From the NCBI RefSeq assembly GCF_030122805.1, contig NZ_CP126080.1, positions 1,989,001-2,053,000 of the forward strand: a stretch of DNA of 64,000 nt. The letters are read 5' to 3'. Source of the stretch: Mesobacillus sp. AQ2. Its GTDB lineage: Bacteria > Bacillota > Bacilli > Bacillales > Cytobacillaceae. The position numbers and the translations under genes are program-made. Positions within the stretch are counted from its first letter, which is position 1. Every line of letters starts with the position of its first letter. This document shows positions 53,957 to 62,540 of the stretch, piece after piece. The notes below the pieces were generated by a model. The model did no database searches. It was not told the origin of the DNA and saw nothing but the letters and a program-made list of their open reading frames with translations.

Positions 53957-55750
53957 ATGGACAAAACGCCTGTATTAAACGCAAAAGAACAGCGATCGGT
54001 GCTGTTCAGGCTTCTTGCTTATGCTAAGCCGCATATAAAAATGATTTCTGTCGCATTTGGATTCCTGCTGCTCGCGACGATTGGGGATGTACTTGGACCG
54101 ATTTTAGTGAAGATTTTTATCGATGATTACTTGAGGGAAGGGTATTTGCCGTTCCAACCTTTATTACTGCTTGGTTCAGCGTATATCGGCATCCAGGTAC
54201 TCAATGTGCTTGTTTCCTATTTTCAGCTTTTAAAATTCCAGGAAATCGCGCTTAAAATCATTCAGCAGATGAGGGTTGATGTCTTTACGAAGGTTCAGCA
54301 GTTGGGGTTGAAGTATTTTGATAAAACTCCTGCAGGATCGCTTGTTTCCAGGGTCACGAATGATACTGAGGCGATCAAGGATATGTTTGTCAGTGTCATA
54401 GCTACCTTTATCCAGAGCGGGATTTTGTTGTTCGGAATTTTTGTTGCGATGTTCATCCTGAACGTTAAACTGGCCTTGTTTACGATGCTTATTCTACCGT
54501 TCATTGTGTTCATTATGAGCTTATACAGGAAGTTGAGCTCGAAGTTTTACCAGGATATGCGTGAACGGCTCAGCCAATTGAATGCCAAGCTTAGCGAATC
54601 ACTCCAGGGGATGTCCATCATCCAGATGTTTCGCCAGGAAGAAAGGCTGAAAAGGGAGTTTGGTGATATCAATGACAAGCATTTCGATGCGGGGATGAGA
54701 AACATCAAGGCGGATGGACTGCTATTGCGACCGGCGGTTGACCTGGTGTATATTCTTGCGTTGATCATCGTGCTCAGCTTTTTCGGGATCACTTCCTTTG
54801 ACAGCCCGATTGAAATTGGAGTGCTTTACGCATTTATCAATTATCTGGATCGTTTTTTCGAACCGGTGAACAACATGATGATGCGGCTTTCCATGTATCA
54901 GCAGGCAATTGTTGCTGCTTCACGTGTGTTCAAGCTGCTGGATGAAGATGAGCTGGCTCCGGCACAGTATGGAACGGAAAAGGACAAAATTAATGATGGC
55001 AAAATTGAATTTAAGGATGTCAGCTTTTCTTATGATGGCAAGCGGGATGTATTAAAAAATATAAGTTTTGCCGTAAAACCTGGTGAGACCATTGCATTTG
55101 TCGGCCATACCGGCAGCGGAAAAAGTTCGATCATCAATCTGCTGATGCGTTTCTATGAATTTGAACGCGGTGAGATTTTGATCGATGGTCATTCCATCAA
55201 GAATTACCCGGTGAATGAGCTGCGGAATAAAATGGGACTTGTGCTGCAGGATCCATTCTTGTTCTACGGCACAATCGGGGATAACATCAGATTGCATAAT
55301 CGGGATTTGAGTGATGAGGATATCAAGCAGGCGGCTGAATTCGTCCAGGCTGACACTTTTATCAACAAGCTTGAAAATGGCTATACACACAAGGTGACGG
55401 AGAGGGGATCGACTTTTTCCAGCGGACAAAGGCAGCTGATCGCATTCGCGAGGACAATCGCCGCGAATCCAAAAGTCCTTATTCTCGATGAAGCGACGGC
55501 AAACATAGATACCGAAACGGAAGAAGCCATCCAAACGGCACTTGCAAAAATGCGAAAAGGCAGAACAACAATTGCCATCGCACACAGGCTTTCAACGATC
55601 CAGGATGCAGACCAGATCATTGTCCTTCATCATGGGGAAATCGTAGAGCGAGGGACACATCTGGAATTGATATCCCAACAGGGACTTTATCATAAGATGT
55701 ATCTGCTTCAGAATGGTTCAGTTGAACGGTTAGAGGATGTTGTGGGATAA
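53957..55750 (+). CDS. ABC exporter half-transporter (BmrD/YheH-like)
   Basis: 597 aa partner of the preceding protein, with six membrane helices and an ATPase domain. Walker A VGHTGSGKSSIINLL, Walker B KVLILDEATANIDTETE with the catalytic Glu, and switch His in IAIAHRLSTIQDAD are normal, while the signature reads FSSGQRQLIAFAR in place of LSGGQ. With the Asp-type partner this gives the classic asymmetric heterodimer. It is shorter than B. subtilis BmrD, lacking most of that protein's long first extracellular loop. ATG 53957 has GGGAGG 6 bases upstream, 3 bases after the first gene. Confidence 0.92.
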   Translation: MDKTPVLNAKEQRSVLFRLLAYAKPHIKMISVAFGFLLLATIGDVLGPILVKIFIDDYLREGYLPFQPLLLLGSAYIGIQVLNVLVSYFQLLKFQEIALKIIQQMRVDVFTKVQQLGLKYFDKTPAGSLVSRVTNDTEAIKDMFVSVIATFIQSGILLFGIFVAMFILNVKLALFTMLILPFIVFIMSLYRKLSSKFYQDMRERLSQLNAKLSESLQGMSIIQMFRQEERLKREFGDINDKHFDAGMRNIKADGLLLRPAVDLVYILALIIVLSFFGITSFDSPIEIGVLYAFINYLDRFFEPVNNMMMRLSMYQQAIVAASRVFKLLDEDELAPAQYGTEKDKINDGKIEFKDVSFSYDGKRDVLKNISFAVKPGETIAFVGHTGSGKSSIINLLMRFYEFERGEILIDGHSIKNYPVNELRNKMGLVLQDPFLFYGTIGDNIRLHNRDLSDEDIKQAAEFVQADTFINKLENGYTHKVTERGSTFSSGQRQLIAFARTIAANPKVLILDEATANIDTETEEAIQTALAKMRKGRTTIAIAHRLSTIQDADQIIVLHHGEIVERGTHLELISQQGLYHKMYLLQNGSVERLEDVVG

Positions 55751-55758
55751 TAAAAAAT

Positions 55759-55797
55759 AAAACAGCTACAACGCTTGCTGCGTTTAGCTGTTTTTTA
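55759..55797. terminator. Bidirectional terminator
   Basis: AAAACAGCT (55759-55767) and AGCTGTTTT (55786-55794), with inner AACGC/GCGTT pairs, lie between the ABC transporter and the convergent spo0E-like gene. Confidence 0.82.
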
Positions 55798-55965
55798 ATG
55801 AGCTGCAATTTTTTTAATATAGACGCGATTATATTCGTTCAACAATTCATCGAGTTCCTGGCTGTAATGAATGGCAATAGTGGAACTCAAGCCGTTCTTC
55901 AATGCAATTTCAATCAGCTCTTCTCGCTTCTTTTCTATAAGGGTGATCAGTTGCTCTTTAGACAA
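55795..55965 (-). CDS. Spo0E-like aspartyl-phosphate phosphatase
   Basis: 56 aa two-helix protein of the Spo0E family, which removes phosphate from Spo0A and delays sporulation. The signature SQELDELLNEYN follows the first helix SKEQLITLIEKKREELIEIA. TTG 55965 is chosen because GAGAGG lies 8 bases upstream; extension to an ATG farther up would add an unlikely hydrophobic segment. Most members in Bacillus are 50-85 residues, so the length is normal. Confidence 0.88.
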   Translation of the reverse strand: MSKEQLITLIEKKREELIEIALKNGLSSTIAIHYSQELDELLNEYNRVYIKKIAAH

Positions 55966-56252
55966 TGTGAAAATCCTCTCTGTTATGTGTTTCAACAGTA
56001 TATTATGTAAAATCGTTATAAATATAGAAATTATTACAAGTGCTATATTAGTATATAGCATATACTGGCAAATTTCAAAAGAAACATTTGTAAAATATTT
56101 TCCTGTAAAAATAAGACACTAAAGTTAATTACCCAGTTTTTTTAAAGTTAAACATCATTTTTATAGAATTAATAAATTGTTCACAGTTGAACTATGATAA
56201 TAGTGAAAATAATTTGTTAGAATGGGACTATCGAATATGGACTGGAGATGGA

Positions 56253-56963
56253 ATGATGTCAGATGTTAATATTTTTATCGCTATGGGCGCCGGCTTCCTA
56301 AGCTTTATTTCTCCATGCTGTTTACCGCTCTACCCCGCTTTCTTATCCTATATTACAGGTATGTCGGTAGGGGAATTGAAAAGTGAAAACGCAATGCTGC
56401 AAAAAAGGAGTTTGCTCCACACCTTGTTTTTCCTGCTTGGCTTCTCGGTCATTTTCATTGCAATCGGCTTCGGGACCTCTTTTGTAGGGCAATTTTTCAT
56501 CCAGTACCAGGACCTTATACGTCAGCTTGGGGCAATTTTCATTGTGGCCTTCGGATTGATGGTGATTGGATTCTTTAAACCTGAGTTCTTGATGAAAGAT
56601 CGTAAATTTGAGTTTAAGAACCGGCCATCTGGTTATTTTGGATCATCTTTGATTGGAATGGCATTTGCTGCTGGCTGGACACCATGTACTGGCCCCATTC
56701 TTGCATCTGTCATCCTGCTTGCAAGCTCCAACCCAGGCTCAGGCATGCTTTATATGATCGCTTACACTCTCGGATTCGCGATTCCATTCTTCATTCTTTC
56801 TTTCTTTATCGGAAGAATGCAGTGGATCCGCAAGCATAATATAAAAATAGTGAAAATCGGCGGTTATATCATGATTCTGGTGGGAGTCATGCTATTCTTT
56901 GACTGGATGACAAAATTGATTTCAGTTCTTTCCATGTTATTTGGCGATTTCACAGGATTTTAA
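56253..56963 (+). CDS. ccdA: Cytochrome c biogenesis protein CcdA
   Basis: 236 aa membrane protein with six helices which passes electrons from cytosolic thioredoxin to extracytoplasmic thiol proteins for cytochrome c and spore cortex maturation. The two conserved Cys-Pro sites are [19 protein letters not shown] and [12 protein letters not shown]; the first has an extra Cys (PCCLP). ATG 56253 (or 56256) follows GGAG. Gene order ccdA-yneI-ccdC equals B. subtilis. Confidence 0.95.
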   Translation: MMSDVNIFIAMGAGFLSFISPCCLPLYPAFLSYITGMSVGELKSENAMLQKRSLLHTLFFLLGFSVIFIAIGFGTSFVGQFFIQYQDLIRQLGAIFIVAFGLMVIGFFKPEFLMKDRKFEFKNRPSGYFGSSLIGMAFAAGWTPCTGPILASVILLASSNPGSGMLYMIAYTLGFAIPFFILSFFIGRMQWIRKHNIKIVKIGGYIMILVGVMLFFDWMTKLISVLSMLFGDFTGF

Positions 56964-57106
56964 AGATGAGATAATCCTCCGTTTTTGTATATGAGAATTT
57001 TGTCGGTGTCTTTACATTGAAAATAATGACTATTTATAGTTATATAGTAATTAAGGGGAATTTTTACAGATAAAATATACTTGTTGTGATTGTCGGGGAG
57101 GATATA

Positions 57107-57466
57107 ATGGCCAGAATTTTGATAGTTGACGACGCAAAATTTATGAGGATCACCTTAACCAATATTCTGAGGAAAGCAAATCACGAAATAGTAGGAGAAG
57201 CTGAAAACGGACGTGAGGCAGTCATTCTATATCGCGAGCTTAAGCCCGATCTAGTGACAATGGATATAACAATGCCTGAAATGAGCGGCCTGGATGCAGT
57301 AAAAGAAATCAAAAAGGATTTCAAGGATGCAAAAATCATCATGTGCTCAGCGATGGGCCAGCAGAAGATGGTGGTGGATGCAATCGAAGCGGGAGCTAAG
57401 GATTTTATTGTCAAGCCGTTTGATGATTCCCAAGTAGTCGACTCAGTATCAAGAGTTCTAAGATAA
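57107..57466 (+). CDS. yneI: CheY-like response regulator YneI
   Basis: 119 aa single receiver domain. Asp site in DLVTMDITMPEMSGLDAV, acidic pair in ILIVDDAKFMR, Ser in IIMCSAMGQQ and Lys in DFIVKPFDD. It resembles CheY and the YneI protein located between ccdA and ccdC in Bacillus. Its kinase and output are unknown. ATG 57107 has GGGGAGG upstream. A hairpin terminator follows, so it may be expressed apart from ccdC. Confidence 0.93.
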   Translation: MARILIVDDAKFMRITLTNILRKANHEIVGEAENGREAVILYRELKPDLVTMDITMPEMSGLDAVKEIKKDFKDAKIIMCSAMGQQKMVVDAIEAGAKDFIVKPFDDSQVVDSVSRVLR

Positions 57467-57468
57467 AT

Positions 57469-57505
57469 AATAGCCATTTAAGTGTATCTTAAATGGCTAT
57501 TTTTC
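57469..57505 (+). terminator. yneI terminator
   Basis: AATAGCCATTTAAG (57469-57482) and CTTAAATGGCTATT (57488-57501) form a perfect 14-bp stem with a 5-base loop and a T run. Confidence 0.93.
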
Positions 57506-57548
57506 ATTATAATAATAGGGTAATCTAAAAATAAGGGATGAAATATAG

Positions 57549-58016
57549 ATGAATTATGTTCTGGCATCTACAGTTGGCGCAGTTGGAATGGCAATCTTCG
57601 TGACAGTCATGAGGATGAAGGCAGCAAAAAAACCAGCATCAGCCAAGAAAATCATTTTGCCGCCAATTTTCATGAGTACCGGTGCCCTCATGTTTATCTT
57701 CCCGATGTTCCGGGTGCATTTTTTACAGATTCTTGAGGCACTTACAGTAGGAATGTTATTCTCGATCCTGCTGATTAAAACTTCGCAATTTGAAGTGCGC
57801 GGCCGGGAAATTTTTCTTAAAAGGTCCAAGGCTTTTGTTTTCATATTAATCGGTCTATTGATAGTCCGCGTAATAGCCAAGCTCGTTCTCAGCAGTACCA
57901 TAGATGTTGGCGAACTGAGCGGCATGTTCTGGATCCTGGCATTCGGAATGATTGTACCATGGCGGATTGCTATGTATATGCAGTACAAAAAGCTGCATAA
58001 TGAATTGCATGGATGA
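57549..58016 (+). CDS. ccdC: Cytochrome c biogenesis-associated protein CcdC
   Basis: 155 aa membrane protein with about four helices (GAVGMAIFVTVMRMK, FMSTGALMFIFPMF, ALTVGMLFSILLIKTS, FVFILIGLLIVRVIAKLV). Orthologue of B. subtilis YneJ/CcdC, encoded with ccdA but not essential for cytochrome c synthesis. The conserved SQFEVRG and FLKRSKAF segments lie in the cytosolic loop. ATG 57549 has GGATG-type weak site upstream. Confidence 0.93.
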   Translation: MNYVLASTVGAVGMAIFVTVMRMKAAKKPASAKKIILPPIFMSTGALMFIFPMFRVHFLQILEALTVGMLFSILLIKTSQFEVRGREIFLKRSKAFVFILIGLLIVRVIAKLVLSSTIDVGELSGMFWILAFGMIVPWRIAMYMQYKKLHNELHG

Positions 58017-58033
58017 CCGGCAATAATTTATTG

Positions 58034-58068
58034 AAATCCACTCGCATGTTGCGAGGGGATTTTTTTAT
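58034..58068 (+). terminator. ccdC terminator
   Basis: AAATCCACTCGC and GCGAGGGGATTT pair with one mismatch around ATGTT, followed by seven T. Confidence 0.87.
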
Positions 58069-58081
58069 TTGTTACTGTGTT

Positions 58082-58815
58082 AGAAAACCCCTGGCTATGC
58101 CGGGGGTTCCAGAGAGCTTATAGCGTGGTAGTAATAAAAAAACCTCACTTCATGGTAGGATAAAGTTGGTTTCCCGACCACTTCATCTCACCGTAGAAGG
58201 AGGTATGCCCTATGAAGGACATGAACAGTTTAGCACATACAACATGGAATTGTAAGTATCACATAGTATTTGCCCCAAAATACAGAAGACAAATCATTTA
58301 TGGAAAATATAAAAAGAGTATAGGCCAAATTATCAGAGATTTATGTGAACGAAAAGGTGTTGTGATCCATGAAGCTAATGCCTGTCCGGACCACATTCAT
58401 ATGTTAGTTAGTATCCCGCCGAAATTGAGTGTGTCTCAATTCATGGGTTACTTGAAAGGAAAGAGCAGCCTCATGATTTTCGATCGACATGCCAATTTAA
58501 AATACCGGTATGGAAACCGGAAATTTTGGTGCCGAGGCTTCTATGTTGATACAGTAGGCAGAAACAAAAAGCAAATACAAGAATACATTCGAAATCAGCT
58601 CGTGGAAGACTATCAAGCTGACCAGTTAACATTGTTCGAAGAGTTTGATCCTTTCACAGGACAAAAAAATAAGAATAAATAAAGAAATTCTTTAGAATTG
58701 GTGAGTGAATGTGGTGCAGAAGGGAAACCCTTTCAGCGGGCCTTTAAGGCCAAGGCCGGTAAGAGAGGCTTTCAGCCGCAGAGCAAACCACCAGTTCACA
58801 CTGGTGGTTTTGATT
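58082..58815 (+). mobile_element. IS200-type insertion sequence (IS200/IS605 family)
   Basis: About 730 bp: a left-end hairpin (58086-58095 with 58099-58108), the Y1 transposase gene alone without tnpB, and a right-end hairpin (AAACCACCAGT 58785-58795 with ACTGGTGGTTT 58800-58810) followed by TGATTT. These are the sub-terminal hairpins recognised by the transposase as single strands; there are no terminal inverted repeats or target duplications in this family. Exact ends are approximate. Confidence 0.88.
58212..58682 (+). CDS. tnpA: IS200 transposase TnpA (Y1, HUH)
   Basis: 156 aa single-strand DNA transposase. The HUH metal motif is in NACPDHIHMLVSIPP, and the catalytic Tyr is in the FYVDTVGRNKKQIQEYI segment. 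The N-terminus WNCKYHIVFAPKYRR and the middle MGYLKGKSSLMIFD are family hallmarks. It appears intact. AGGAGG lies upstream of ATG 58212 but may be sequestered by the hairpin around 58140-58195, as in other IS200 copies. Confidence 0.95.
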   Translation: MKDMNSLAHTTWNCKYHIVFAPKYRRQIIYGKYKKSIGQIIRDLCERKGVVIHEANACPDHIHMLVSIPPKLSVSQFMGYLKGKSSLMIFDRHANLKYRYGNRKFWCRGFYVDTVGRNKKQIQEYIRNQLVEDYQADQLTLFEEFDPFTGQKNKNK

Positions 58816-58930
58816 TGCATATATTCATGAAAAAGTGGACAGCGGCGAACTTTTTTATAATAAATGGATATTAAACTAAATTATGGAATGTTATGATAGT
58901 CGTAAGTATACATTGGGAGAGATTTTTTTA

Positions 58931-59479
58931 GTGAAAAACTAAAAGTCTTAGGCAGTTTTTATCGACCGGGAAGGTACTCTGGGTGGAAGTGATTTCGTCA
59001 CTTTTCCGGGAGAATTTACATTGTTTCCGGGTGTTGAAGAATCTATTAAGCAATTGAAAAAGCGCGGGATCTTAGTCTGTTCGTTCACGAACCAGCCGGG
59101 AGTGGCTGACGAAGAAGCTTCTGCTGAAAGCTTTGACAGTGAATTGAAGGCATTTGGTTTTGATAGGGTTTACCTTTGTCCTCATCGTCATGGTGAAGGC
59201 TGCGAATGCAGGAAACCTGGTATTGGTATGTTGAAAAGGGCAGCGGAAGAAAACGGGCTGGATTTAAGAAATTGTGTCGTCATCGGTGATCGATGGACAG
59301 ATCTACTCGCTTCTGATGAAGCAGGTTGCATGAAAATCCTGGTGAAAACTGGCAGCGGCAACCAGGCTTTCGAAAATTACCGTAACAAGGAGTACAAAGG
59401 ACGCTGGGCTGAGGTGCAGCCTGACTATATTGCAGAGGATCTAAACGATGCGATCAACTGGCTTACTGTGGAGGAGTGA
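58931..59479 (+). pseudogene. HAD-family phosphatase (GmhB/HisB-N type), 5' end broken
   Basis: The body from about 58952 reads AVFIDREGTLGG, FTLFPGVEESIKQLKKRG, CSFTNQPGVADEEASAESF, CPHRHGEGCECRKPGIGML and VVIGDRWTDLLASDEAG, a D,D-heptose-bisphosphate phosphatase-like HAD protein including its Cys/His zinc loop. Upstream, the likely GTG start 58931 is followed by TAA (58940) and TAG (58949) in frame, and the catalytic DxD is Asp-x-Glu. The gene is therefore probably dead or restarted internally at TTG 59021 without its nucleophile. It lies 116 bases behind the IS200 copy. Confidence 0.75.
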
Positions 59480-59483
59480 GGAA

Positions 59484-59624
59484 ATGACAATCATCATTAC
59501 CATCATGTTATTTGCATTTATGTTTGATTTTACGAAGCTGAGACAACAAAATGAGAAAATGATCGAGCAGAATGATAAGATAATCTCTTTGCTTGAAGAG
59601 CAAGTGAATAGAGGCAAGGAGTGA
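59484..59624 (+). CDS. Small membrane/coiled-coil protein
   Basis: 46 aa protein: a hydrophobic N-terminal helix (MTIIITIMLFAFMFDF) and a polar coiled coil (KLRQQNEKMIEQNDKIISLL). ATG 59484 has GAGGAGTGAGG just upstream. The same design as the broken small gene at 15946. Its stop overlaps the GTG start of the following metalloprotease, so the two are probably translated together. No family function known. Confidence 0.65.
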   Translation: MTIIITIMLFAFMFDFTKLRQQNEKMIEQNDKIISLLEEQVNRGKE

Positions 59625-60550
59625 AGGGAGCTAAAAGATGGTTATGGCTGATCATCCCTGCAATCATCTTTGGTTTTTATTTAAGCAGATGGGTCGGAAT
59701 GGCGAAATCCTTTCAAGATGAATTTAATGAGCGAACAGGTGAAAATTCAAGCTTTTACGTGATTGCCAAATCATTTGTCAACCAGAACTTTGACAGTGAA
59801 TTGGAAAAAGAGTATAAAGCTGCAGGTATGAACAAGCAGTATAAACATGTTTCCATTTACTATCAGGAAGAGAACAAAGAACTGATTCCCTTGACAATCG
59901 AAACGCTGAAATTGGCTGAAGAGAAATCAGGGGAACTTTTTGACAGATATGAAAACGTTCCTATCGATATGATTTTTATGAAAAAAGAAGATATTGTACA
60001 GATTTCTAAAATTGATGATGTCTCAGGTTATTATTCTCAGTTTGAGAAGGTCCTTGTTGTAAATGCTGACACAGAATATGTTGAAGGGATTTTACAGGGG
60101 CATGAAACACCACTGTATTTTTTTCAAAAATCGATTTTGCACGAGTATGCACATTACGCCACTTTCATTAAAATAACTGAAGCGGAAACCTATGGTGGAC
60201 TTTTTCCGACCTGGTTCCTGGAAGGGATAGCTGAGTATGTTGCAAACGACAAAACAGAAGTTGACATCGGTTTAATTCCATACGAAACACAGCCCCTTGA
60301 GGAAATCAGCTGGGACGATGATTTTCATGAAGTTCGTCATGCTGGCATCTCAGAACCCTATTTGCAAAGTTATTATACTGTGAATTACCTGATCCAAGAA
60401 TATGGGATAAATGTGGTGAATGAATTGATGTATAAAACAAAAGAAACAGAGGATTTCTATGTTGCGCTGGAACAGTTGACAGGGAAGCCGGTAGCTGTAT
60501 TCGAAAAGGATGTATTTGACTATTATCAAAGATTGGATAGCGTCAGATGA
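59621..60550 (+). CDS. Membrane-anchored gluzincin metalloprotease-like protein
   Basis: 309 aa protein with one N-terminal membrane helix (WLWLIIPAIIFGFYLSRWVG) and an extracytoplasmic domain with the zinc motif SILHEYAHYATF (HExxH, about 183-187) and the third ligand Glu in FLEGIAEYVANDKTE (about 213). This is the gluzincin arrangement of the peptidase MA-like clan. It probably cleaves an exported protein or peptide. GTG 59621 is the only start at the domain's beginning; AGGCAAGG lies just upstream. Confidence 0.8.
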   Translation: MKGAKRWLWLIIPAIIFGFYLSRWVGMAKSFQDEFNERTGENSSFYVIAKSFVNQNFDSELEKEYKAAGMNKQYKHVSIYYQEENKELIPLTIETLKLAEEKSGELFDRYENVPIDMIFMKKEDIVQISKIDDVSGYYSQFEKVLVVNADTEYVEGILQGHETPLYFFQKSILHEYAHYATFIKITEAETYGGLFPTWFLEGIAEYVANDKTEVDIGLIPYETQPLEEISWDDDFHEVRHAGISEPYLQSYYTVNYLIQEYGINVVNELMYKTKETEDFYVALEQLTGKPVAVFEKDVFDYYQRLDSVR

Positions 60551-60569
60551 GAACAGAGGAGGAAAGTCC

Positions 60570-61199
60570 ATGTTAAGCAAACAGGGCTTTGATTTATGGG
60601 CGAATGGCTATGATAAGACCGTGCAGGTAAGCGAGGAAAGTGGAGTCTACCCATTCGCCGGGTATAGGGCTATTTTAAATGCCATTTTTAAAAAAGTGAT
60701 GGGGAAAGAAAATGCGAGGGTTTTAGATATCGGTTTTGGTACAGGAGTTTTGACATCCAAGCTGTATGACCATGGACATCAGATCGATGGAATAGATTTT
60801 TCATCACGGATGATTGCACTCGCTCAACCCAAGATGCCGAAGGCCAACTTGATCGAATGGGATATTACAAACGGACTGCCTGAAGATATTAAGGCAAAGA
60901 AGTATGATTACATTGTCAGTACATATGCATTGCATCATTTAACCGACGAGGAAAAAAGACAGTTTATTAGAATATTATTGCCAATGCTTGAGGAGAAAGG
61001 AAAAATCTTGATTGGGGACATCGCTTTTGATACTAGACAAGAGCTAGAAACCTGCAGACATGACAGTATTGATTTCTGGGACGAAGATGAATTTTACTTT
61101 GTTTTTGATGAATTGCAATCTATGTTGAAAGAGGAATGCAAGTTGGAATTTCAGGCGATGTCCCACTGTGGCGGTGTCATTATAATTACTAGAACATAA
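60570..61199 (+). CDS. SAM-dependent class I methyltransferase
   Basis: 209 aa methyltransferase. Motif I is VLDIGFGTGVLTSKLYD, then IDGIDFSSRM, and the family segment YIVSTYALHHLTDEEKR, which resembles that of YrrT at 45295. The C-terminal MSHCGGVIIITR is the last strand. Substrate unknown. AGAGGAGG lies before ATG 60570, 19 bases after the metalloprotease stop. It could be a YrrT paralog or an independent small-molecule methyltransferase. Confidence 0.9.
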   Translation: MLSKQGFDLWANGYDKTVQVSEESGVYPFAGYRAILNAIFKKVMGKENARVLDIGFGTGVLTSKLYDHGHQIDGIDFSSRMIALAQPKMPKANLIEWDITNGLPEDIKAKKYDYIVSTYALHHLTDEEKRQFIRILLPMLEEKGKILIGDIAFDTRQELETCRHDSIDFWDEDEFYFVFDELQSMLKEECKLEFQAMSHCGGVIIITRT

Positions 61200-61207
61200 T
61201 AAAATGT

Positions 61208-61242
61208 ACTTAGCACTGCCCGATTGGGTAGTGCTATTTACC
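61208..61242 (+). terminator. Terminator-like hairpin
   Basis: AGCACTGCCC and GGGTAGTGCT pair with one G-T around GATT after the methyltransferase gene; the T tail is weak (ATTTACC). Confidence 0.6.
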
Positions 61243-61284
61243 GTGAGAGGGCAAGAACATGAGGAGTTTTCTTTATAGCGTTGA

Positions 61285-61452
61285 AGATGGACAAAAGGAG
61301 TGAGAATCAGAGGAAAAGTGTCCGTCACTGCCATGATGACGGACAGAAAGGGTGAGAACCAGAGGAAAAGTGTCCAACATAGCCTTTATGACTGACAAAA
61401 AGAGCGAGAACAAGAGGAAAAGTTTCTCTTATAGCAGAGATTAACGGACACA
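61285..61452. repeat. 52-bp tandem repeat, family A, second locus
   Basis: GGACA or TGACA starts at 61289, 61341, 61393 and 61446, so the spacings are 52, 52 and 53. Each full unit runs GGACAAAAGGAGTGAGAATC, AGAGGAAAAG, TGTCC; GGACA and TGTCC are inverted. The units are recognisably the same as at 17691-17842, 43 kb away. The rest of the 61200-61564 gap shows no gene. Confidence 0.93.
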
Positions 61453-61564
61453 ATTTAGAATTACTAGCAGTTAATTTCTATATTAAATATGGGAAAAAGA
61501 AGGAAATGCTAAGCCGCTGTCGAATCTTGTTTAACTAGTTAATTTTTACCTATTGGAGGTTGTC

Positions 61565-62014
61565 ATGGGATATATCGAGGATTTGCGGAAGGTGATTGGC
61601 CACCAGCCGCTTATTTTAGTGGGAACAGCAGTGGCAGTGATCAACGAAAATGGAGAGTTTTTATTGCAGAAACGTCACGACGGACAGTGGGGTGTTCCAG
61701 GAGGTTTTCTTGAATTAGGGGAGTCGACAGAGGATGCAGGCAGACGTGAAGTGTTCGAAGAAACTGGGCTCGAAATAGGGAGACTAGAACTGGTTGGAGT
61801 TTTCTCGGGTAAGGAGCACTATGTAAAGCTGCCAAACGGGGATGAGTTTTATTCGGTAACAGTTGCGTATATGACTAGGGATATTAAAGGTGGAGAATTG
61901 AAAGCAGATGGAGTGGAAACGGAAGAGACCCGCTTTTTTCATGTGAATGATTTGCCAGAGAAGCTGAATCCGATGATTAAGAATCTTATGAAGCAATTTA
62001 CATTAGCAGTCTAG
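61565..62014 (+). CDS. NUDIX hydrolase
   Basis: 149 aa NUDIX enzyme. The Nudix box is GGFLELGESTEDAGRREV followed by FEETGLEIG, complete with the Mg2+-binding Glu residues. The N-terminal GYIEDLRKVIGHQPLILVGT is typical of a Bacillus ADP-ribose/nucleotide pyrophosphatase-like group. GGAGG lies before ATG 61565. The next gene starts 4 bases after its stop, giving a three- or four-gene unit. Confidence 0.92.
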   Translation: MGYIEDLRKVIGHQPLILVGTAVAVINENGEFLLQKRHDGQWGVPGGFLELGESTEDAGRREVFEETGLEIGRLELVGVFSGKEHYVKLPNGDEFYSVTVAYMTRDIKGGELKADGVETEETRFFHVNDLPEKLNPMIKNLMKQFTLAV

Positions 62015-62018
62015 GGTC

Positions 62019-62540
62019 ATGCAGCAAAAAGTAAAAAGAAAATTAGTCAGTTTATATACTGGTGAACTCTTTGCGGTTTTTACCTTTGCAATCATTTGGA
62101 GCATATATATCCAGCTTTTTGAATGGTCGATTCCATACTTAGGAGCATTCTCTTCCATTTATGCCTTTGGATTGCTGGAGTTTATCTTGATGCAGGGAAT
62201 TTATTACTGGTATTTGAAGCTGCAACAGTTGAAACAGGGCAATTTGTCCAGGCTGCCGGCTAAAAAGCTTAAGTTATTTTCCTTATTTAAAAAGATGAAT
62301 GCATTTTTCATATTTATAGGTTTGTTTATATTGGCCTATTTGATGATTCGCAATCAGTTGGAGCGGTATTGGTTTCTTTTTCTATATCTGTTTGCTGCCA
62401 TTGAATATATTAATTACTATTGCATCCGCCTTTCCTATCAGACGTTAGAGGAACTGAAGGAATTGAAGCGGCAAAAAGGGTTTCGCAGATCCAGTCTGGC
62501 AAGAGAATTGGACAGCTTTTACAAGGGGGAGGAACAGTGA
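62019..62540 (+). CDS. Membrane protein of unknown function
   Basis: 173 aa protein with four hydrophobic helices (about 15-35, 40-62, 88-106 and 114-133) and a charged C-terminal tail (ELKELKRQKGFRRSSLAREL). No family is recognised. The gene is packed between two NUDIX genes: it starts 4 bases after the first and its TGA overlaps the ATG of the second. The tight spacing suggests a shared role or simply co-expression. Confidence 0.7.
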   Translation: MQQKVKRKLVSLYTGELFAVFTFAIIWSIYIQLFEWSIPYLGAFSSIYAFGLLEFILMQGIYYWYLKLQQLKQGNLSRLPAKKLKLFSLFKKMNAFFIFIGLFILAYLMIRNQLERYWFLFLYLFAAIEYINYYCIRLSYQTLEELKELKRQKGFRRSSLARELDSFYKGEEQ

